Assembly: GCF_010015445.1 (NCBI RefSeq)
Contig: NC_053114.1
Location: 32,754,079 to 32,818,078, forward strand
DNA length: 64,000 nucleotides
Direction: 5' to 3'
Source: Perca fluviatilis
Lineage: Eukaryota > Chordata > Actinopteri > Perciformes > Percidae
Shown here piece by piece: positions 10,670 through 23,223 of this stretch. Every line of letters begins with the position of its first letter. The first letter of the stretch is position 1. A model generated the notes under the pieces. It was not told the origin of the DNA. It searched no databases and saw only the letters and a list, made by a program, of their open reading frames with translations. A program made the translations under genes and the position numbers.

Positions 10670-13600
10670 TCAGGGTGCAGGGTCTTGTTGATTTTGCATG
10701 CGTCTCTCTGCAGCTGCCGCCATGGTTCTACGTCTAAGCACAGTCAAGTTCAAATCTGGAACAATGTCCTCCTCCAGTCCCGGCAAATCCTCATCCTCCT
10801 GGTCCTCTGGACTTTTGTTCAGATATCTCCTACAGGGAAGTAATATACAACATACAGTATGAGCATGAGAAAATGCAAGATAATGGGGAAAAGGCAACCA
10901 GGAATGCCTACCATTAGTAAACAAATGTTCTACTTATTAGTTCTGTGCAGCTGGGCCTTTCAGCTATTCATGTAGGCAAGTAAAGAAGGCCTTTAACATT
11001 GTATTTGTCTGGCCATGGTTCACAGACAAACTTGTCTCACAAGGAAGGGTCTCTTTTCCCAAAATTCAATTTGTACAGCTCAGCTATGATACAAAGTCTA
11101 GCGTGTTCACACTCCTTACCTCAAAAAAGGTTTTCAAAAAATGTATTATTTCAAAATTGAACTTCTTTTGAATATAAAACACAGCGTAGCACCACTTTCT
11201 ATGGAGGTAGAAAGCCAGCCAGAGTAGTGTACCAACCTGCGTGCCTGCTGTAGAATCTCTTCTTTCCTCTGCTTTAACATCTTCTGCCTCTCCTCAGCCG
11301 ACTTAGAGAAGCGACCTCCTCTGATCTCCATGCTGTCTGTCTCGCTGAGGCCCTGTTCAGCTGCTCCACTGGACCCTTCCTGCTCATCTGGCCCAGTGCT
11401 CACCTGTGTCGGGGCATGCTCTATGGCCTGACGAAGGAAAACAGACAAAATATGTGACAAAGTTAGGCCTGTAAAAATGATTGCATCGTTGTGGGTGGCA
11501 GTGGTGGCCTAGGGGTTAAGTTCAAATCCCCAGACTGGCAGGATAAAAAAGAAATATAGAGCAGCACTTGTCCTTTCCTCATTACCACCACTGAGGTGCC
11601 CTTGAGCAAGGCCCTTAACCCCCAACTGTGCTGGGCAGCTGTAATTATATTGTGATTATTGGTCAGACTATATATTTTTATTATTTCAATTGTTAGTTGT
11701 GGCACTTGAGCCTATACACGTTCATAGCAAAAAACAAGATAAGGGGGGGATAAAGTTAGAAAAAATGATTTATGATAATAAAAGGCTGTGTGCTTGTGTT
11801 ATTACAATATCTGGGTCACATAACAGTGCTATATAACAAAATATGTATTCTGGAATTCATTCAAAACTTGCAAATTTTGAGTGAAAGAGACAAATTATAT
11901 TGTTAATTGCAATTATTTCTGAGACAATTAATTGTACAGTAAAATTTGGAATTGTTACAGCTCTAGACAGAGTGTCGCATTCTGGCTTTTTGAGTAAACC
12001 ATAGGAATGTGAAACAGAGAGCCAGGAAGCACCGACAGTTGGAGAAATCAGGAGAGCATTGCGTAATCCTAACAAGGTTAGACTTTTCAGTGGCATCAAT
12101 GAAAGCTATTTAATCCCTAGCAGACTGACCTGCGTCGGGAAAGGCACCTGGATGCGTCCCTCCAGGATGTTGTCAGTGGTGACCTCCACAGAGCGAGTCA
12201 ACTGCAGATCCTGCATCACCAGATAGGAGGGCACCTGAGGGAACATCTCCTGGATCTGATGGGCCTGACGACCACAAGGTACATGGAAACAGAAGAGATC
12301 AATAGAAATCAATTTTTTTTTTTTAAGGTTAACACAAACAGTATTGGTGATTTTAAAAGTATAAAACTGTTAAATATTTTGTGTTATACTATATAATATA
12401 CTTGGCATCTTTTGTAACCAACAGTTTCAGTTTAATCTGTTGGTTAAATAAAGAGGTTATCACTATGTCAACACGGATTTACCAGGAAGTCAAATACCAT
12501 GTAAGCAAAGTATCGATGTTAAGAGCATTTGGCCCACGTTACACAACTCAGGTAACTGGTTGCTCGCAGAAAGAAGGAGTGAAGAGTGAGATCAATGAAT
12601 GGCACAATGGGCTTTATGCAAATTAAGTATATATAAAAAAATCATCTTTCAGATAACCAACAATAATTTCATCAGATTGTAAACATAAACTGTAGGGCTG
12701 TGCTCGATTGAAGAAATTCTTAGTCGACTAACACTCATTCAATTGCATCGACTAATCGATTAGTGGATTTAATCGACAGATCTGGAAATCTGAGTTTCTC
12801 CGCAAAGAGTCATGCAAAAGCACCACTTTAATTCTTGTGTTTACCAGAGATGTGCTCGGACGTTTCTAGGAAATAAGTCATTCAGCATGAAAAAAGCATA
12901 AAACATGACTAATTGACAAAGAAATCTAAGTTGAATAAGACCAAAACGACCGAATAGTCGACTAATCGACTAAGAGGGAGCAGCCCTAATAAACTCACCA
13001 TGGCCATGAGCTGGGAGTTGTTGGCCTGAGCAATGCCCAAGATATTGGTGGTGTGCATTACTTCCACTGAGAAACTGGGCAGCCAGCTGGCAATGCGAGA
13101 TCCTGTAAGAGAATGTATGGATTTTATAATTCATTGCAACACACAGCCTATCTGATGGATTTGTGTCCGTCGTACTTACCATCAAAGTGGAAGAAGTGAT
13201 TGTGTTGGTTGATATGTGGTCTAGCATCTGGGGCAGCTCCTACTGGGCCGATGTTGTCTTCCAAGCCCCCGCCCTGCTGCGGTCCTCTCGCCTGGCCCCC
13301 GTCCCCATTAATGTTCAGCGATGTCCGACATGTTGGACATGAGGTGTCCTGCTCCAGCCATGAGCGCAAACAAGAGCTGTAAACACACACAACTCACAAA
13401 TGTCATTATGGCATTTCTCTGTATAAAAACTAAACATTCATTTCAGGTCTCAGAACAAGTGTTCTTTAGATAAACATCAGGGTCTGTGCAGGGAAACGTA
13501 CTGAAGCTGAAAATATTCACCACACTGCTATAACTCTAGGGCAGCAGATAAATATCCATACAAAACAAATCATATTACAAAAGCCAAGAACAGTCCTGCA

Positions 13601-15376
13601 GTCAGGTCTGCTACAAAAATATATCCATTGCTTTGGGCAGTAGCCAAATTAGGGATACTGCATTCAAGGCCGGTATATCTGGTTTCCTGCTATTCCTGCA
13701 CTCTCTCCTTTCACCATCTTTATTCTGTAAGTTACTTTTTCTAGGCTACGGAACCACAGGTCAGTCATACCAGTAAAATATCTGACTACATATATAAACC
13801 ATGCAGACATTGCAAAAACAAACAAAACGCTTTACTTGTGGAAGAGATGGCCACAGGGTAGTTTGCGTGCTGTCAACATAGTATCCCAGCAGATGGCACA
13901 ATCATCATCATTAGCTGCCAGCTCCTCTGCAGTAGCAACTGCAAATCTGCACAAATAAGTGTCAGAGTACGTACAAATAATGATGAAACAAGGAATAGTT
14001 GATGGATTCATTAGAAGTAACTGAATTAAACAAACTATGATGGTAAAAGGGGAAAAACAATTAAATCAAGATATTTTATCACCTGGCCTCCATGTTGTTG
14101 ATGACACGAAGGTAGTTCTTGTGTCGGCGGACACGGCGTTGGACCTCATGGAAGAGATACCGCAGCTGCATGAAGATAACCAAGCTTGCCATGGACAGCC
14201 AGATGTTTCCAAAAAGCTGACGAGAAACATGGACAAAAAATAAAAAATAATTAGGTGAGTGAAAAAAAGAGACAGGGACAGACTACATTTTTATATCACA
14301 ATATGCCGACACCCGTTCCCTCTGTGTCTTACCAGCATATGGATATGGTGCATGAGGTCCAGGAAGAGCATAGCCAGCTCCATGATGAAGTCTGTGTAAT
14401 AGACATATGTTCCCTTACTCTCCCAGGTCCCTGGATGGTTCAGATCCCACAGATGAATGGAATATCTGTGGGGACATGCACACAGGTGATATTGAGACCG
14501 TATGTTGGATGGTGTGGCCCTTATCTTGGATAGGGATTGGAAAATAATAAATAATGCAATAAACAAAGATGGTGTAAAAGTATTATGGTACAGGTATATT
14601 GCCATCAGAAGCAACAAATTGACAAATCAGGATAACAGGAAGAGACATAACAGTGTTAAAATGACAGAGAATCAAAGTTCACAATTTCCTCATAATTGTA
14701 CAATGTCTAATAGCTTTAAATCAATATGCTTGGTTGAAAAGAAAAGGCGTAGAAACAGTCTCACGCCAATAAACCCCCTAATCCATTGTGTGCGTAGTAA
14801 CACATGTTAAACACAAACCAAGGTAACAATGTAAAATCAGTTAATTTTTTATAGTTAAAGTAATGTGCAGTTAGTCATCACAAACATGATTTGCTATGTA
14901 CCAAGCCAGAGCACTGTAACTGTACTGTAAACTGTGAACAGTTTACAGGTTTTAATGTTAGACTAATATCTATGAGTATCTATGAGTGCCTTAGCCTTAG
15001 AGTTGTTTCCGCTACTGGTATAATCCTGACCACTCTCTTTGGGACAAAGAAGCCTTTCACACTTGTGTAATGGACCCAGAGAAAAACAAATGGTGTAGCC
15101 AACCCTAAGCCCCTGATTCTAAATCTGCACAGGCTGTCATCCGTACTGCTGCAGAGTGCACCCGTGCATGCATGTGTAAGAAGGCTTTGAAGGGACTTAC
15201 CGCATGATGACATGCCCAGTGCGTACAGTCACCAACAGACACTAAAGGAAAAAAAAGGATACAGGTGAACGTGGAGTAATTCTTGTGGTCTACTTTCCAT
15301 AGATATGAATAAAAAAAATATGATATTTCAGTAGTGACTTTAAAAGAAATGTAACTACCTGAAGGAATGTTTTGTG

Positions 15377-15413
<37 letters not shown>

Positions 15414-18400
15414 GCTGTGACAATTTGTGTTTATTAGACTACACCTCTCTTTGAAAAAGTATCCCCTTATGGAGACTTCTGTATTTAAATAAATGAGCCT
15501 TTTTCAACAGTAGACATTTTGACTTGTCGTAGCAGTAAAAGCACAGTTTTAACTAGAAATATTAGGGTTGACTCCAGTGCCCCAGTAAGCTATACTCGTG
15601 AGCCAGCATGCACAATACTGGGGCCCCTGGAAATGGCACACTTAAATCAAATGCAACTAGTATTTATGTTATAAATTACAACTGTGCTTTCCCTGCTTTA
15701 ATGTCCAATTGTCTGCCATAAAAGAAGTTTGCAGCGTTTACAATATGGCACATGAAAAACATTAGAAATCTGCCCAGGCACATTTAAGAAATAAGCATGT
15801 TAAATAAATTGAAATCTTTAAGAAATACATGGGCCTAACCAAAAGCTTAAAAAGGACACAATCAATATGCCACTGTCCACACACTGCCCACCATTATTAT
15901 ACAGTTGTGGCTCCAGGTTCTCACCTCTGCTGCCATAAAGGAGAGGGTATGCATGCCATGAGAAGCTCCCAGCAGACCACAGCCCACAGCCAGACCACAG
16001 CAGTCCAGCAGCAGGGAGACCAGCAGACAAAGCACTCGTACATGGCTGTTCATGGGAGTGGAGGGCGAGAAAGACAGCTGTGTGGAAGAAAATGTGAATT
16101 ATAAGTGGACTGTGCCTCTCTCAAAGTGTTTCCCTTTCTTTATGTCCTAGAGTTTCTTGATAGGGTCCTTGAATTCTTGGAGAGCTTGTGCTGCATAATG
16201 CATAAAAATACATTTTATCTGGGCTACACAAATAAAGCTAAAAAGTCGTAAATATTTAGGAATGCATTGCAGATTTCAGTAGGCAACGCATTCAGACCAA
16301 GTGTTTTGTAGTAATATAATATAACTAATCAAACAATACAAAATCTGCACATTTTTCATAAAACATGCAGCTGTTGATGGCAAACAGCTAAATGAAATAG
16401 AAAAACAATACATTTAAAAAGGGGAATATTCCAAAATCAAAAGAATTGATTTAGCCACCAAAGAACACAAGGTGTTTTGTCTGCCACACACACGCTCGCT
16501 ACACACACACTCTACACACACAATTTCTACTGTAATGACTGGGAGGAAACATGAACTTTTCCCTTCAAAATTGTACACAACCAGTTGAAATCAATAGACT
16601 CCTCACACACAACCCTTAAAACATCTAACTACTGGCAAACATTGCTTAAGACCGTAAACTCCCAGTCTACAGTGAATAGAAAGCAAAGGACCTCATTACA
16701 AACATTCAAACGGCTAAGCTGAAAGAAATCAAATAGATTCCTTCAACGCTGTAAAGCTTTAATATCAAGGTTTCCCCGGCACAGTGACACAACTATATAC
16801 ATCTATCAACTTTAGCAGTTTAACCTACATGCGTCATACTCAAACAAAACCTGGAACCCACAGAAACAGGAAGGAAGACAGCTGGGCTAACACAACTGAC
16901 AGACTTCAACCTAAAAATAACGTGCATAAATGCAGATCTATAGTCAAAGCTGGGAGACAGAAACAAAGACTTGAAGACAGCTAGACATACACACAACCAC
17001 ATGTAGCACAGTCCATTCATTAACACACATACAAACTGGTAAATTTTTACAGCCCGGCAGGCAGAACTTTTCCCTCTGTACATTAAGTAGGCCAGTCAGC
17101 AATGCAATGCGTTACATCACAGGCAACATACCAACTTAATGCCTGTTTTAAATAGCAGTGCTTGTAAGATGGTCAATTAAATTTGATATTTTGTTTCCCC
17201 CAACATGCAGACTACAATCTGATACAGGGTCATGTCAATCAGCAGCCTAACATGCCAAAACAAGGAGCTATTAATAGATCCAGAGCTGAGAGGAGTACAG
17301 TTACTCTCAGACTTTTGGGGGACACTCCCCACACCTTTTAAAAAGACCACTTTATAAAGCTTGAAAGTACATGCAGGTGTCGTCAAATGCCAGGCTTCTG
17401 GCTACCTCCCATTTACTCTCAGTCCTTGTGAGTAACAAGGCAGCCATAAAGACTGTGGATCTAGTCCTATCGGGTTCACTGTGTAGCATTAATAGGAACA
17501 TGTTTCATTCAGGGACATGTAGGCCTATCTATTATACCTTATAATATCTCTTAGCAAAGAAACAGACAAAACTTGCTGTACACTGTTGTGAATAGGATCT
17601 AGAGTTATTTGTGTTTATCGTATAGATCCCAATACCTGCTTATGCCATACTGTACTAGCCATTTCCAACGCCTGCATCTATGGTAGTAGATTTGCAATTT
17701 GCAAATTGTTCTTAACCCTAACCCTTAAACAAATATTTGTGTCCTGTCTGAACCTGAACAAATAAGAGTCTGTAGCAAAATAAATAAAACTCTAGGTACA
17801 AATGACAACAGTGTCCTGTACCATGACAAATCTACTTCGGAGATGTATGCTTTCAAGGCAAGAAAGAAACATTTAAAAGAGCCTTAGGCTCACTGTAAAA
17901 TTACCCAAAAATGAAAAAGTAATCTGTAAAGTTAGTGGCCTATCCAAAATATCAGGTGTTGGCTTATTTCTTATATGTTTGTATTGATACTTCTGTTTTG
18001 TATTGTACAGTGATTGGTTGGTTGAACATATGGTGCAATATTAGTTGTTGTAGCTATTCTTAATTGAATTGGAAAATTGTGATGAAAGTATATTTGGAAT
18101 GATAACAGATTCATATTGTCATATCATGTCATAATTCAATACATTTGGTGTATTATCCTGCCCTTGATTAGGTAGATAGTCATAAACCAGAATTAGGGGC
18201 ACTGGACTGAGTAAAAAAACAATGGTGTAGTTTAAAATACTTACATATTCAAATCGGTCTTTGCAGAGCTGTACCATGAGGTGGAGAAAGACCAGGGCAG
18301 AGAACCACAAACACCACATGACCACCTCCTCCACTGTCTGAACGTTCAATACGCCAAAGATGAAAATGAACTTGTAGAAGATGAAATTCCAGAACTTATC

Positions 18401-18977
18401 TTTCAGATGCTGAGGAATAAACACAGAGCAAATTAGATGCTTTTTTTCTGATAGGTCTAGAGTCAAGTAGAGCTGCTTAATACCCCAGGCATGAAAGTAG
18501 TTCATCATTTGTTCAACACTGTTCTAGACACAGACTCACCTGCTTCTCACTGACCCTGAGCGGGCCAAACACCACATACTGAATCATTTTAGCAGTTAAC
18601 ATCAAAGAGCAGCAGAATGTGTTGACCAAGACCTAGGGGAGTACAGAGAAGAACGTGACAATTAATTGTGAGAATATCCTCATCTTATCAAACAAATGCA
18701 AAGTCCTAAAATGGTTGACACTCACCCATACAAAGAGACTGTCAGTGGCAAGATACCACAGGACTGACAATTCTGTGTCACCAATATCATTGTTTAGATG
18801 TTCAATATGTTCCCCTTCAGAGGGAGAAGGTGTTTCATCATTTTCCAAGACCCCAAAGCCTGGATCAGTCACAGTGGTGTAGGCACTAAAGATGCTGCCA
18901 GCAAGCAAAGCCACACTCAGTGCTGTGTAGGTCTGCAGGCTGGGCCAAGGAAACCTCTCCAAAAACAGCAGAGGCAT
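10670..18977 (-). CDS. amfr: amfr (gp78), ER-membrane RING E3 ubiquitin ligase (complete)
   Basis: Coding exons in order are 18726-18977, 18540-18632, 18245-18409, 15925-16077, 15201-15241, 14333-14465, 14083-14216, 13836-13946, 13180-13376, 12999-13102, 12130-12264, 11237-11427 and 10670-10829. Phases sum to 622 aa; human AMFR is 643. gp78 ubiquitinates ER-associated degradation clients and sterol-pathway proteins with UBE2G2 and VCP/p97. Visible are [14 protein letters not shown] at the start and a multi-spanning membrane region including [26 protein letters not shown]2 follows at about 340-378 (CAIC, CGHLFH, SCPTC). The CUE ubiquitin-binding domain lies at about 462-506 ([11 protein letters not shown]), then a G2BR-like helix [19 protein letters not shown], and the C-terminal VCP-interacting helix [15 protein letters not shown]. 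All metal ligands are present. The start is the ATG at 18975-18977. Confidence 0.97.
11492..11665 (+). mobile_element. tRNA-derived SINE-like repeat in amfr intron
   Basis: It begins with a box-A-like GTGGCCTAGGGGTTAAG and a box-B-like GTTCAAATCCCC. The body GGTGCCCTTGAGCAAGGCCC with CTTAACCCCCAACTG is recurrent in fish SINEs. Ends are approximate. Confidence 0.6.
12693..12988. mobile_element. hAT-type MITE next to an amfr splice donor
   Basis: Ends are TAGGGCTGTGCTCGAT and GAGGGAGCAGCCCTA, with internal inverted copies of TAGTCGACTAATCGA. ATAAACT stands on both sides (within 12683-12692 and at 12989-12995), consistent with a 7-8 bp hAT target duplication. Its right end is 10 bp from the donor of the amfr exon 12999-13102. 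Confidence 0.75.
15379..15409. repeat. Poly(A) tract in amfr intron
   Basis: About thirty consecutive A on the plus strand within the intron after exon 15925-16077 and before the next upstream repeats. No element could be assigned. Confidence 0.85.
16078..18244 (-). other. amfr: amfr intron 3 (2.2 kb), no features recognised
   Basis: Intron between coding exons 18245-18409 and 15925-16077. I see no further exon, RNA gene or definable repeat in it. Confidence 0.7.
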
Positions 18978-19454
18978 TGCAGTGTTTACGGTCCACTTGT
19001 CAACTCGTGAAAACGGTGTATGTCCTGATCCAAGTAATCAAAACCTGTGAGGGCAGAAGTGAGTTAACGTAGCTAACGTGGTCTAAACATGCGTAAACAG
19101 TAGCTTTGCTGCATAAATGCAAAAACTCAATGCACTTACTGGACTGTAATTGGTGAAATGTAAAACGGTTAAATCACCCAAACAACATGAAAACCGTGGG
19201 CCCCGCGATCGAATTGGCCAACATTAGTAACCTAGTCGCTAGACGTAACGGTAAATAATAATGAAAATAATTATAATAATAACAATAGGACTTCACGCCC
19301 TAACATTGGCTATTTAGCGTTACCTGGCTAACGTTTACGTTACTGAATAGCTTACTTGTTAGCTAACATCATAGATATATACGAGCTAACATTAGCAACG
19401 TAGCTAGCCACTGTTAAGCACCAGACAACCAGCTCGTATTAAATCGTTACTTAC

Positions 19455-19560
19455 AGTTTGTCCCAGATTTAGTTAAACACAATATCCCCCGTGCCTCGTT
19501 GTATTCAGTGCTTCAGTTTTAGTGCAGCTGCACTGAAAACATCGTCACGGTCAACATCGT
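19455..19560 (-). other. amfr: amfr non-coding first exon and promoter side
   Basis: A donor on the minus strand (CAAACT followed by GTAAGTAACG) ends this exon at about 19455. The acceptor upstream of the ATG exon is near 19050 (CCTCACAG on the minus strand). The outer limit is inferred. A TTC/GTC repeat lies immediately upstream in gene sense (19601-19654). Confidence 0.45.
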
Positions 19561-19600
19561 CATGTTTATTTAATCGAGAATACAGCTGGCTGAGAGGAAC

Positions 19601-19654
19601 CTTCTTCTTCTTCTTCTTCTTCTTCTTCTTCGTCGTCGTCGTCTTCTTCTTCTT
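19601..19654. repeat. TTC/GTC trinucleotide tract at amfr promoter
   Basis: About ten TTC units, four GTC/CGT units, then more TTC units. It lies just 5' of the inferred amfr first exon. The polypyrimidine-rich tract could adopt non-B structure. Confidence 0.85.
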
Positions 19655-19762
19655 AAAGTTAGACGGCAGCTAGCATTCTTACTGCTGCACTACTGCCATC
19701 TTCTGGAGTTAGTTAACTCATACAGTGTGGACACATAGACAGTATGTGTGGACACTGTAAGA

Positions 19763-20312
19763 CAGGGGTGTCAAACTAATTTTTTTCCACACTGGAAAGA
19801 GAGAATCACACCAAGGGCCAGACATGTAGAGTTTATTGACGTGCTTTAGTTACTGCATGTCACTTTTTTTTTTTTTTTACATTTTGGTAGTTTTTTTCCC
19901 CTCATTTTTGTTGTTTTAGTGGCTTTCTCAGACATTTGTCACCTTTTTGAAATTGTGTTGCTTTTTCCGACATTTTTTTACGCTTTTTGTTGACATGAAG
20001 CCCTACAAAAGTCATCAAGGGAGTTCCTTAGCCATCACAGAATTTAGCAAATCAAGCAAAAACAATGATAAATTTGTTTAACAACAACTTGTTTCTCAGC
20101 CTGAATATGAAAACTCTCTGCTTCTTCTGGGGTAATTTCTGAGTCTCAAAGTCGGCAAATCTGCCATATTCTGCTTTGTTTGTCAGGTAATTGCAGTTTA
20201 AAAAACACTTTCCTGTGCCAAAATTTATTGTGAACCCAAATTTATATAAGGGCCGGATCTAAATCTGCAAGGGGCCGAATTTGGCCCACGGGCCTTGGGT
20301 TTGACACATGTG
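19763..20312. mobile_element. hAT-type non-autonomous element with 8-bp TSD
   Basis: The element starts CAGGGGTGTCAAAC and ends GTTTGACACATGTG. It is flanked by perfect CTGTAAGA duplications at 19755-19762 and 20313-20320. Near the right end are the GGGCCGGATCT and GGCCCACGGGCC sequences typical of Charlie-like hAT MITEs. Confidence 0.88.
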
Positions 20313-20694
20313 CTGTAAGAGTTCTGCAGTATGTCAGATTTTCCTCATCAAACCTTTTCACAGTAGGAAGCTGGCTAGCATATTATGCCTTGTCCACTTT
20401 CACCACACTCTAGTATGTTATTACTCCTGCTCCTGTTAGCCATTTCATTTATTCTAACATGTCCTCCTTCCTCTCTGATACATATTTCCTTCAACTAACA
20501 CATGCTTTATCATTTCTGGCATGATGACAAAAACAGTGTATGCTTCCCTATGTGACGTGTGCTGTTTAGGGTTGTTACTTGCTCTTTCCGTTTTGTTCCC
20601 CTACTTCTTAACATAGATTGAGTGTATATAAACTGCCTTCATTTTATTGCGTTATCCTACTGCTGTTGCCACTGTTGAGTTACTTTTCTACACA

Positions 20695-20895
20695 CTATGC
20701 CCTTTCCATCTGATTTTGATAGGCTAATTTAATACTGACTTCAGCAATTCCTTTTTTGAATGACTCATTTGCCAATCTGTCTGTTCTCTCATTTCCGAGG
20801 ATACCTGAATGCGCTGAGACCTGCATGATAGATATAGGCCTACTTTTTTTTCCTGAACCATTTTTTTCCTGAACCATGTGTAAACAAAACGTCAT
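20695..20895 (-). pseudogene. RNase H domain relic of a non-LTR retrotransposon
   Basis: The minus-strand frame encodes VSAHSGILGNERTDRLANES, which matches the HSGIxGNExxDxLA signature of the RNase H domain that follows reverse transcriptase in I/Jockey-type LINEs. Only this piece is readable; the rest of the element is absent or decayed. It is non-functional. Confidence 0.7.
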
Positions 20896-20990
20896 AAAGA
20901 AGATCTCGATGACCTTTGGCTATACCTGACTTTATGCTTGCAAGGGCAGACACAGAATTATTTTCCTACATAGACTGTGTAGATATCTGT

Positions 20991-20995
<5 letters not shown>

Positions 20996-21030
<35 letters not shown>
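20996..21030. repeat. (TA)n microsatellite
   Basis: About 17 TA units adjoining the terminus of the Tc1-like element. TA is also the Tc1 target dinucleotide, so the tract could be the insertion target. Confidence 0.9.
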
Positions 21031-21035
<5 letters not shown>

Positions 21036-23223
21036 TATCTCACAAAAGTGAGTACACCCCTCACATTTTAGTAAATATTTCATTATATCTTTTAATGGGA
21101 CAACACTGAAGAAATGACACTTTGCTACAATGTAAAGTATTAAGTGTACAGCTTGTATAAAAGTGTAAATGTGCTGTCCTTTCAAAATAACTCAACACAC
21201 AGCCATTAATTACGGTGGCCGGGAAGTGCAATGCAACATTACAAAGAATGAAACACTTTTACATTTTGGAAAACAAAATAACATTTTGGAAAACAAATTT
21301 ACATTTTGGAAAACAAAATAACATTTTAGAAAACAAATTTACATTTTGGAAAACAAAATAACATTTTAGAAAACAAATTTACATTTTAGAAAACAAATTT
21401 ACATTTTGGAAAACAAATTTACATTTTGGAAAACAAAATAACATTTTAGAAAACAAATTTACATTTTGGAAAACAAAATAACATTTTAGAAAACAAATTT
21501 ACATTTTGGAAAACAAAATAACATTTTCGAAAACAAATTTACATTTTAGAAAACAAATTTACATTTTGGAAAACAAAATAACATTTTCGAAAACAAATTT
21601 ACATTTTCGAAAACAAATTAACAAGATGCAAAACACTTTTACCAGTCCCGAAACAAATTTACAAATGACAGATTCTTCACGGAAAGGGAATGTACCACAT
21701 ACCGGAAGTGATGAGGTTTTGTATACATGTCGCCTTGACTACGGCAGTTATGGATCGAATGCGTCAATAGAGCCGCCATCTTGGAACAGGGGAGGCACTG
21801 CCTTATATACTGTCTATGGGCCGTCCTTAATGCATCAGCGTCAATGTAGGCAAAGGTCTAACGGAAATAAAATCACTATAAATCGTCAAAATCTCATGCG
21901 ATGTTCTAGTTTTTTTAAACAAAAGACAAAGAGACTAATTAATGTGTTAATACAAAGAATATTTATTATAATCAGTTCACAGATATGAGTACAAACGGAA
22001 ACTTCACCCTTCTGAACTAAGAGGTTCTGCTTCAAAGTGAAGTTTAAACAGACTGAAATGTCCAGGCTCACTCCCCCACTAATGATTCATTTATTTCTGC
22101 ATGTATTTATTTAATTAACAAGACTTTTAAGTCGTGTTTCGTCGTCCACAGTCCGAGTCCCGCCAGACTCCCTTTAGGAAACCTGTGATTTAAACTTCAG
22201 CAGGCTGTGACAGTCCGCTCCGTTCAGTCCTGGATCTGATTCTCCCGGGCTTCCCTTCCCTCCAGCGGGCCCAGCAATACGGCCTGGGTCTCCAGCTGCG
22301 TGGTGTCGGTTTTGGCTCCCAGGAATGGGCAGTGAGCTCCAGGTCCTGCAGCTGCAGACGGACTCAGCTGCCCCCCTGCTGTAGCTTCGATCCGGCCGCG
22401 GCTGTCGATACGTTCCCTGTGTTTCCGTCAGGTCCGCGTCATATAAAAACTCCAAACACCGACCACACGTAAAGTCACCATAAACTTCATTCACGCCATA
22501 TACTCACTCACAACAACACAAATTGACTGCGCTCACCAACAACACCTCATCACTTCCGGTATGTGGTACATTCCCTTTCCGTGAAGAATCTGTCATTTGT
22601 AAATTTGTTTCGGGACTGGTAAAAGTGTTTTGCATCTTGTTAATTTGTTTTCTAAAATGTAAATTTGTTTTCGAAAATGTAAATTTGTTTTCTAAAATGT
22701 TATTTTGTTTTCCAAAATGTAAATTTGTTTTCTAAAATGTTATTTTGTTTTCCAAAATGTAAATTTGTTTTCTAAAATGTAAATTTGTTTTCCAAAATGT
22801 AAATTTGTTTTCCAAAATGTAAATTTGTTTTCTAAAATGTAAATTTGTTTTCCAAAATGTAAATTTGTTTTCCAAAATGTAAATTTGTCTCAAGCTTTGT
22901 AAAAGTGTTTCATTCTTTGTAATGTTGCATTGCACTTCCCGGCCACCGTAATTAATGTCTAAACCGCTGGCAACAAAAGTAAGTACACCCCTATGTTAAA
23001 TTCCCATAGAGGCAGGCAGATTTTTATTTTTAAAGGCCAGTTATTTCATGGATCCAGGATACTATGCATCCTGATAAAGTTCCCTTGGCCTTTGGAATTA
23101 AAATAGCCCCACATCATCACATACCCTTCACCATACCTAGAGATTGGCATTGGGTACTTTCCATAAAATTATCTCTCAATGCAAATCAAACCAGCTATTA
23201 GGTTAACTGACATAAAACCATGC
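21031..23223. mobile_element. Tc1/mariner-like element, split and internally deleted
   Basis: The left end (21031-21209) begins TACAGTATCTCACAAAAGTG then AGTACACCCC. It continues through ACTCAACACACAGCCATTAA, the standard terminal sequence of a common fish Tc1-like family. The sequence resumes after 22951 with TTAATGTCTAAACCGCTGGC and AACAAAAGTAAGTACACCCC, and runs to about 23223 (ATAAAACCATGCCA). The transposase gene is missing. A 1.74-kb foldback element interrupts it, and its right side is cut off by a Harbinger-like sequence. Confidence 0.8.
21210..22951. mobile_element. Foldback element with inverted arrays of a 20-bp repeat
   Basis: It is inserted into the Tc1-like element at TTAA (copies at 21206-21209 and 22952-22955; the duplication can also be read as ATTAAT). 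The ends TTACGGTGGCCGGGAAGTGC match as inverted repeats for over 50 bp. The arms are 21210-21716 and 22544-22951. The left arm holds 18 units (21261-21620) of a 20-bp repeat, ACATTTTNGAAAACAAAWWW. The right arm holds 12 clean plus one degenerate inverted unit (22641-22900). The inner arm ends pair again (GACAGATTCTTCACGGAAAG). The 0.8-kb core has no recognisable transposase. TTAA targets suggest mobilisation by a piggyBac- or Kolobok-type transposase; this is inference. Confidence 0.85.

Noticed and set aside
21261..21620. CRISPR-like regular 20-bp array
   Set aside because: Units are contiguous with no unique spacers, occur as inverted arms of a transposon, and lie in a vertebrate genome.
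21506..21988. 160-codon frame with repeated LHFRKQIYILENK-type peptide
   Set aside because: It is a translation of the 20-bp DNA repeat (three units make 20 codons) and has no support as a protein.
22174..22494. 106-codon minus-strand frame in the foldback core
   Set aside because: No recognisable domain, lies inside a non-autonomous element, and starts within 60 bp of the arm.
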